NCBI RefSeq assembly: GCF_004803895.1
Contig: NZ_CP021978.1
Location: forward strand, 1,860,001 to 1,924,000
Source: Streptomyces hawaiiensis
GTDB lineage: Bacteria > Actinomycetota > Actinomycetes > Streptomycetales > Streptomycetaceae
Direction: 5' to 3'
Length of the DNA stretch: 64,000 nucleotides
Position numbers and translations under genes: made by a program. Below are positions 59,275 through 64,000 of the stretch, piece after piece (within the stretch, counting starts at the first letter, position 1; each line of letters begins with the position of its first letter). The notes under the pieces were generated by a model. The model had not been told where the DNA came from and did no database searches. It worked only from the letters and a program-made list of their open reading frames with translations.

Positions 59275-59292
59275 GCATACCGACCGGTATGC
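59275..59292. promoter_or_regulatory. TetR-type operator, CATACCGnCCGGT class (site C)
   Basis: GCATACCGACCGGTATGC: perfect 8-base arms GCATACCG and CGGTATGC around AC. It lies 55-72 bases upstream of the molybdopterin oxidoreductase start, in the spacer after the TetR gene. Confidence 0.8.
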
Positions 59293-59321
59293 CCGACGGG
59301 GAGGGCCTTACGGGATCGAGG

Positions 59322-59942
59322 TCAGTCGAGGGCCCGGGCCAGATAGCCGCGGAGCATCTCCCGGGCCTCGCCGATGATCCGCTCGTCCCCCTCCGGCGCG
59401 ACCCGGAACGCCAGGTGCACGAGGGTGTCGGCCGTCTCGACGGCGATGAGGAAGACGCGGCGCAGATCCTCGTCGGGCTCGCGGTCGAGGTAGCCGGAGA
59501 GCAGTTCGGTGAGGCGGTCGGCGACGCGGTGGTTGGGTTCGCCGTCGCGGGCGCCGACCGGGATCTGGTTGCCGAAGTCGACGAGGGAGAAGCCGGGCGC
59601 GGTGCGCTTCATCTCCAGGTACTCGTCGAGCACGGCGTCCATGGCCGTGCGCCAGCCGCCGTCCGCACCGGCCTGCCGCAGGCGCTGGGTGACGCGCTCG
59701 GAGTACCGCTCGAGGTTGCGCTGTGCCAGCGCGTCGACCATCTGGCGCTTGTTGCCGAAGAAGCGGTAGACCGAGCCGATCGGGACCGAGGCCCGCTGGG
59801 CGACGGCACGCGTGCTCAGGGCGTCGTAGCCGACCTCGTCGAGGAGGTCGGCGCAGGCGTCGAGGATCCTGGTCAGGCGTTCGGCGCTGCGCCGCTGCAC
59901 GGGCGCACGACGGAGCGATGTCGCGTGGGGCACGGGCTTCAT
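59322..59942 (-). CDS. TetR family regulator
   Basis: A 206-residue TetR protein. Helix-turn-helix LLDEVGYDALSTRAVAQRASVPIGSVYRFFGNKRQMVDAL (about residues 34-73); C-terminal domain with FLIAVETADTLVHLAFRV. ATG at 59942 has GGAAGGG upstream. It overlaps the upstream lipoprotein gene by four bases (ATGA) and precedes the oxidoreductase; operator C lies between, so it likely represses the oxidoreductase. Confidence 0.9.
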   Translation of the reverse strand: MKPVPHATSLRRAPVQRRSAERLTRILDACADLLDEVGYDALSTRAVAQRASVPIGSVYRFFGNKRQMVDALAQRNLERYSERVTQRLRQAGADGGWRTAMDAVLDEYLEMKRTAPGFSLVDFGNQIPVGARDGEPNHRVADRLTELLSGYLDREPDEDLRRVFLIAVETADTLVHLAFRVAPEGDERIIGEAREMLRGYLARALD

Positions 59943-60535
59943 GATGCCCTTCCGGGGCGGGCCGGTGAACCTCGCCCCCCGGTGTCCGCGCCCTGCGTCC
60001 GGGCCTTGCGCCGGGAGGCCGTGTCCGGCGTCGCCCCCGGGCCCGGCTCCGACGCGGTGATGTCGGCCGTGCTCTCCACGGGCTTGCCGTCCACCGCCCA
60101 CACGGTGCCGTCGTCGGCGTAGAGGCGGGCCGTGAGGCGGTGCGTGCCGCGCGGCACGAGGCGGGCGTCCAGGCGGTAGGCGGGGGCGCGGAGCCGGGCG
60201 ACGGGACGGCCGTCGACGAAGAGGCGCGCGAGGCCTCGCCCGGCGACCGCGCGGGCCGCCGCGCCGGCCGGCGAGAAGCGGAAGTTCCGCACGGTCAGGC
60301 GTACGTCCCAGCCACCGGCCGTGCCGGGCTGGACCTCGATTCCGACGTCGGGGGCGCCCTCCTGCCCGACGTCGCGATAGGGCCGCCCCTCATGGTCCCG
60401 GTCCTCCAGGATCTTGCCCACCGGCGTGGGCGACGCGTCGCCCTTCCGGGCATCGCCGGAGCCGCAGCCCGCGGATCCGGCCAGGAGGAGGACACAGAGC
60501 GCGAGCGCGGCGAGAGGTCTCCGTGTCCACGTCAT
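59939..60535 (-). CDS. Putative lipoprotein of unknown function
   Basis: A 198-residue protein: MTWTRRPLAALALCVLLLAGSAGC, a lipobox (LAGSAGC) at about residues 18-24, then an acidic/Gly linker (SGDARKGDASPTPVGK). The folded part has repeated beta segments (GGWDVRLTVRNFRFSPAG, RLDARLVPRGTHRLTARLYADDG). TACGCT lies seven bases before ATG 60535, so it is probably leaderless. First gene of the lipoprotein-tetR-oxidoreductase unit. Divergent from hmgA. Confidence 0.83.
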   Translation of the reverse strand: MTWTRRPLAALALCVLLLAGSAGCGSGDARKGDASPTPVGKILEDRDHEGRPYRDVGQEGAPDVGIEVQPGTAGGWDVRLTVRNFRFSPAGAAARAVAGRGLARLFVDGRPVARLRAPAYRLDARLVPRGTHRLTARLYADDGTVWAVDGKPVESTADITASEPGPGATPDTASRRKARTQGADTGGRGSPARPGRAS

Positions 60536-60602
60536 GTCCGGGAGCGTAGAACACACGTCCGGTCCGGCGGATCGTTCTCAAGTCGGGTTCGGGTCATCCG
60601 TC

Positions 60603-60652
60603 AAGAGGAGGGGCGCGCCCCTCTTGCGTCGGGGAAAACGCAATCCTACGGT
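60603..60652 (+). promoter_or_regulatory. hmgA promoter with overlapping palindrome
   Basis: TTGCGT (60624-60629), 17 bases, TACGGT (60647-60652): a good vegetative promoter, start site about 30 bases before the hmgA ATG. AGGGGCGCGCCCCT (60609-60622) with outer AAGAGG/CCTCTT (60603-60608, 60620-60625) forms a dyad ending on the -35. It could be a repressor site. Confidence 0.6.
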
Positions 60653-60688
60653 ACTGCATAGGAATCGAACGGCAAGGGAGCAGCGATC

Positions 60689-62035
60689 ATGGGCGATGGG
60701 GGTACCTCCCGCACGAGCGGGATCGAGCGTGGGGAAGCGCGGAAGACCGCCGAAGGGCTGACCTACCTCTCCGGCTTCGGCAACGAGCACAGCTCGGAGG
60801 CCGTCCCGGGGGCTTTGCCCGAGGGCCGCAACTCTCCCCAGCGGGCCCCGCTCGGGCTGTACGCGGAGCAGCTGAGCGGTTCGGCGTTCACCGAGCCGCG
60901 GGCGCACAACCGCCGCTCGTGGCTGTACCGGATCCGCCCTTCGGCCGCGCATCCGGCGTTCACCCGGGGCCACAACGGCTCGGTCCGCACCGCCCCCTTC
61001 ACCCAGACCGTGCCCGACCCCAACCGCCTGCGCTGGAACCCGCTGCCCGACCCGGCGCCCGAGACCGACTTCCTGGCGGGCCTGTGGACCCTCGGCGGCA
61101 ACGGCGACGCCACCCAGCGCACCGGCATCGCCGTGCACCTCTACACGGCCAACGCCTCGATGGACCGGGTGTTCAGCGACGCCGACGGCGAGCTGCTGAT
61201 CGTCCCGGAGCGCGGCGGGCTGCTGCTGCGCACCGAGTTCGGCCTGCTCCATGTGGAGCCGGGACATGTGGCGCTGATTCCGCGTGGGGTCCGCTTCCGT
61301 GTGGACCTCCTCGACGAGTCTGCCCGCGGGTATGTGTGCGAGAACTACGGCGCGCCCTTCCGCCTCCCCGACCTGGGCCCGATCGGCGCCAACGGGCTCG
61401 CCAACCCCCGGGACTTCCGCGCCCCGGTCGCCGCGTACGAGGACGTCGAGGGCCCGGCGGAGGTGGTGAACAAGTTCTGCGGCAACCTGTGGACGGCCAC
61501 CTACGACCACTCCCCCCTCGACGTGGTGGCCTGGCACGGCAACCATGTGCCCTACGTCTACGACCTGCGCCGCTTCAACGCGCTCGGCACCATCACCTAC
61601 GACCACCCGGACCCGTCGATCTTCACGGTGCTGACGTCCCCGTCGGACACCCCGGGGCTGGCCGGTGCCGACTTCGTGGTGTTCGCGCCGCGCTGGCTGG
61701 TGGGCGAGGACACGTTCCGCCCGCCGTACTTCCACCGGAACGTGATGAGCGAGTACATGGGCCTGATCGAGGGCGCCTACGACGCGAAGGCGGAAGGCTT
61801 CGTGCCGGGCGGCGGCTCGCTGCACAACATGATGTCGGCGCACGGCCCGGACCGGGAGACGTTCGACCGGGCGAGCGCCGCCGAGCTGAAGCCGCAGAAG
61901 ATCGACGACGGTCTGGCGTTCATGTTCGAGACGCGCTGGCCGCTCGCCCTGACCCCGCACGCGGCCCGCGCCGAACACCTCCAGCAGCGCTACGACGACG
62001 TCTGGCAGGGCCTGGAGCGGCACTTCCGCCCCTAG
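60689..62035 (+). CDS. hmgA: Homogentisate 1,2-dioxygenase
   Basis: A 448-residue cupin-fold dioxygenase, standard length. [19 protein letters not shown] at the N-terminus, and iron ligands in [18 protein letters not shown] (His, Glu) and [15 protein letters not shown] (His). It opens homogentisate to maleylacetoacetate in tyrosine/phenylalanine degradation. ATG with GGGAG upstream. Strong terminator follows. No fumarylacetoacetase adjoins. Confidence 0.97.
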   Translation: MGDGGTSRTSGIERGEARKTAEGLTYLSGFGNEHSSEAVPGALPEGRNSPQRAPLGLYAEQLSGSAFTEPRAHNRRSWLYRIRPSAAHPAFTRGHNGSVRTAPFTQTVPDPNRLRWNPLPDPAPETDFLAGLWTLGGNGDATQRTGIAVHLYTANASMDRVFSDADGELLIVPERGGLLLRTEFGLLHVEPGHVALIPRGVRFRVDLLDESARGYVCENYGAPFRLPDLGPIGANGLANPRDFRAPVAAYEDVEGPAEVVNKFCGNLWTATYDHSPLDVVAWHGNHVPYVYDLRRFNALGTITYDHPDPSIFTVLTSPSDTPGLAGADFVVFAPRWLVGEDTFRPPYFHRNVMSEYMGLIEGAYDAKAEGFVPGGGSLHNMMSAHGPDRETFDRASAAELKPQKIDDGLAFMFETRWPLALTPHAARAEHLQQRYDDVWQGLERHFRP

Positions 62036-62037
62036 GC

Positions 62038-62086
62038 GGGCTTCTGACGGATCTCCACGGCGTCGCCGGAGATCCGTCAGAAGCCC
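62038..62086 (+). terminator. Strong hmgA terminator
   Basis: 19-base perfect arms GGGCTTCTGACGGATCTCC and GGAGATCCGTCAGAAGCCC with an 11-base loop, starting three bases after the hmgA stop, followed by CCTTG. Confidence 0.92.
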
Positions 62087-62123
62087 CCTTGCACTGATCA
62101 TTTCCTACCGGTACGGATGGCCC

Positions 62124-62873
62124 GTGACCTCCTTCGCCCCGGACTCCATCGTCCTGAACCGCAAGCTGCCGCTCTGGTATCAGGTGTCGCAGTCGCTGCG
62201 CGCCTCGATCCTCGGCCGCTCGCCCCGGGACCCGCTGCGGCTGCCCACCGAGGAGCAGCTGGCCGGGCACTACGGCGTGAGCGTGCTGACGATGCGGCAG
62301 GCGCTGAAGGAGCTGGAGGACGAGGGGCTGATCACGCGCCACCGCCGGCGTGGCACGTTCATCGAGCCGCACGCGCGCCGGGGTTCCCCGGTGCGGCTGC
62401 TCGGCTCGGTGGACGCGATCGTGGCCCAGCAGTCCGGCATGACGACCGAACTGCTGGACCACGGCAGCGCGCCCGTGCCCGGCGAACTCGCCGAGTTCTT
62501 CCCGGAGGTGCGAGAGGTCTCGACGTACCACCGGCTGCGGAGTGACGAGAAGACCGGTGAGCCGACGAATCACGCCCGCAACTATGTGCGGCCCGAACTG
62601 GCCGCGCGGATCGACCTGGACGACCTCGTCCGGTGGCCCATGACCAAGGTGCTGCGGGACGTGGTGGGGGCGGACATCAGCCGCATCACGGACACGGTGG
62701 AGGCGCGGCTCGCCGACCCGGAGACCTCGAAGCTGCTCCAGGTCCCCCTGTTGAGCCCGATCCTGCACTACACGGGCGTGACGTATGACCCCGAAGGGCG
62801 GGCTCTGGATGTGGCCGTCATCCACTACCGGGGGGACCGGTTCTCCTTCACGGTGACCCTGGACGCCACCTGA
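62124..62873 (+). CDS. GntR family regulator, HutC subfamily
   Basis: A 249-residue regulator: winged helix (LPLWYQVSQSLRASILG ... LPTEEQLAGHYGVSVLTMRQALKELEDEGLITRHRRRGTFI, residues 14-80) and a C-terminal UTRA ligand domain (VPLLSPILHYTGVTYDPEGRALDVAVIHYRGDRFSF). GTG start at 62124 with TACGGA six bases upstream, so a leaderless mRNA. By position it may regulate hmgA or other aromatic amino acid genes; that is an inference. Confidence 0.9.
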   Translation: MTSFAPDSIVLNRKLPLWYQVSQSLRASILGRSPRDPLRLPTEEQLAGHYGVSVLTMRQALKELEDEGLITRHRRRGTFIEPHARRGSPVRLLGSVDAIVAQQSGMTTELLDHGSAPVPGELAEFFPEVREVSTYHRLRSDEKTGEPTNHARNYVRPELAARIDLDDLVRWPMTKVLRDVVGADISRITDTVEARLADPETSKLLQVPLLSPILHYTGVTYDPEGRALDVAVIHYRGDRFSFTVTLDAT

Positions 62874-62908
62874 CCCGCGTGTCGTCTGCAGGTCGTACGA
62901 TGCGGTGC

Positions 62909-64000
62909 GTGACGCACGACGACGCTCCGCCGCTGGCGGACCTCATGCCGTGGTCCGTCGCACCGCCGCGGCTCGGCCGGGGCTGGCCGGCGGCGCCCGA
63001 CGCGGCGTCCCTGAAGGCCCGCTGGGACGCCTTGGTGAAGGCCGAGGGGCCCGACCGCGAGGCCCTGTTCGAGCCGACCCGCTCGCGCACCCTGCACACG
63101 GCCGTCGGCCAGCTGCCCGGCCGGACCGGCAGCGGCACGGAGAAGCTGGTGCGCGTCTCGGGACCCTGCCCGGAGCCGGAGCGCGTCCTGCTCGCGCCCT
63201 ATGACGAGCAGTGGCTGATCCCCGACCAGCGGCTGATCGACGCGGCCCGCCCGGAGCTGTGGCGGGTGGCGGACGAGCGGCAGGTCTTCGTGGTGGAGGC
63301 GCCCGGGGCCACCCCGCCCCTGCTCGTCACCTCGCTGCTCCCGCTGCTGCGTCCTGGCCGCGTCCGCCCGCTCTTCCGGCGCCCGGGCGGCCGCGAGCCG
63401 AACCTGGCCCCCGGCCTGCTGGAGCACCTCGGCACCCGCCTGGGCAGCCCCCCGCAGCCGCTGGACGTACTGGCCTGGATCACGGCCACGGCCCGCCCGG
63501 ACCTCACCGTCCCGCTCACCGGGGACGCCGACGCGTGGGAGCGGGGTCTGGAGCTGGGCCACCGGACGCTGTGGCTGATGTGCCGCGACGGCGAACGCCC
63601 GAAACTGCCCGGCGGCCGCCGCCCCTACGTCCGCGCCCCGCTGCCCTCCCGGCCCGTGGAGCTGCACTACGACCGGGACGAGGAGGCCCTGTTCCTGGAC
63701 GAGGGCCGCATCTCCCCGGTGCCGCCGGAGGCCTGGGACTTCGAGGTGGGCGGAGTCCGCGTCCTTCAGCAGTGGTTCGCGAGCCGCGTCGCCGCCCCCG
63801 AGCCGGGCACACTGGCGGCGATCCGTCCCGCCACCTGGCCACAGACCTTCACGTCGGAGCTGCTGGAGCTGATCACCGTCCTCGCGCTCCTCGCCGGGTT
63901 GCGGCCCCTGGAAGAGCCGGAACTCCCCGAGCCGATCACGGCGACGGAGCTGCGCGAGGCGGGCGTCCTCCCGGTACCGAGCGCGGCCCGCCGCCCGGCG
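62909..64000 (+). CDS. Type ISP restriction/modification C-terminal specificity-domain protein, cut by window edge
   Basis: At least 364 residues, open at the right edge. VTHDDAPPLADLMPWSVAPPRLGRGWPAAP is the N-terminus and contains no methyltransferase motifs (no NPPY or SAM motif). ESGP-like segments, LAPYDEQWLIPDQRLIDAARPELWRV, LFRRPGGREPNLAPGLLEHL, GRISPVPPEAWDFEVGGVRVLQQWFA and TSELLELITVLALLAGL match the type ISP C-terminal specificity domain (LlaBIII-like). TACGAT seven bases before GTG 62909 supports a leaderless start. It is a stand-alone specificity protein, not a full restriction enzyme, as seen so far. Confidence 0.85.
   Translation, partial: MTHDDAPPLADLMPWSVAPPRLGRGWPAAPDAASLKARWDALVKAEGPDREALFEPTRSRTLHTAVGQLPGRTGSGTEKLVRVSGPCPEPERVLLAPYDEQWLIPDQRLIDAARPELWRVADERQVFVVEAPGATPPLLVTSLLPLLRPGRVRPLFRRPGGREPNLAPGLLEHLGTRLGSPPQPLDVLAWITATARPDLTVPLTGDADAWERGLELGHRTLWLMCRDGERPKLPGGRRPYVRAPLPSRPVELHYDRDEEALFLDEGRISPVPPEAWDFEVGGVRVLQQWFASRVAAPEPGTLAAIRPATWPQTFTSELLELITVLALLAGLRPLEEPELPEPITATELREAGVLPVPSAARRPA

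Noticed and set aside
56897-59278. 793-codon minus-strand frame parallel to the molybdopterin oxidoreductase
   Set aside because: Arg/Pro/His-rich out-of-phase translation of the real gene, whose iron-sulfur and molybdopterin motifs are in the other frame.

Overview
The window is high-GC actinobacterial chromosome, almost certainly Streptomyces. Evidence: strong third-position G+C, GTG starts, chaplin genes, a homogentisate dioxygenase, F420-dependent and mycothiol-neighbourhood genes, and a gene order that from memory matches the S. coelicolor SCO1664 to SCO1718 region (chpC/chpH, the gluconate genes, soxR and hmgA in the same order). It is core chromosome: no integrase, transposase, phage, plasmid, CRISPR array or antibiotic cluster is visible.

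Layout. 1-4000: a three-gene minus-strand unit (kinase-like SCO1664-family protein cut by the window edge, DUF3090, histidine phosphatase), then corA and a ferritin-like protein. 4463-11082: F420-type monooxygenase, secreted pectate lyase with a LacI-type operator, aldo/keto reductase coupled to a large helix-hairpin-helix protein that looks like a decayed RecD2 helicase, and an acidic protein of unknown function. 11130-14292: DUF5703, a cell-wall chaplin with three chaplin domains and a collagen-like stalk, short chaplin chpH, and an M20 peptidase. 14488-14572: tRNA-Leu(GAG). 14636-19660: YchJ, then the gluconate/idonate module gntR | gntK-gntP-idnO-idnD. 19692-26412: cytochrome b plus Tat molybdenum oxidoreductase, APC permease, a TPR-like protein, a DMT transporter, a NUDIX hydrolase and DUF202 genes with a partial tandem duplication. 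26435-33062: two divergent acyl-CoA units (phosphotransferase-acyl-CoA dehydrogenase; SDR-acyl-CoA ligase-TetR).

33238-41399: NamZ-type muramidase, alpha/beta hydrolase, penicillin-acylase family enzyme, zinc-ribbon protein, BKACE enzyme, SoxR and a MaoC dehydratase. 41417-50235: two TetR regulators, acyl-CoA dehydrogenase, ArsR-like regulator, EamA and MFS transporters, and a zinc alcohol dehydrogenase-aldehyde dehydrogenase pair. 50361-56818: MsiK-like ATPase, class F sortase with a small secreted membrane-anchored partner, MFS exporter and citrate transporter. 56953-64000: a lipoprotein-TetR-molybdopterin oxidoreductase operon, hmgA, a HutC-type GntR and the start of a type ISP specificity-domain protein.

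The most informative non-coding signal is a set of inverted repeats in promoters. They group into at least three classes, CATACCGnCCGGT, AAAyTAGC..TAGTTT and CTAAGCnnTCGCTyA, each found at two or more promoters and each adjacent to a TetR gene in this window. They link scattered acyl-CoA, aldehyde and transport genes into probable small regulons. Many genes also show a TANNNT box exactly seven bases before the start codon, which points to leaderless mRNAs.
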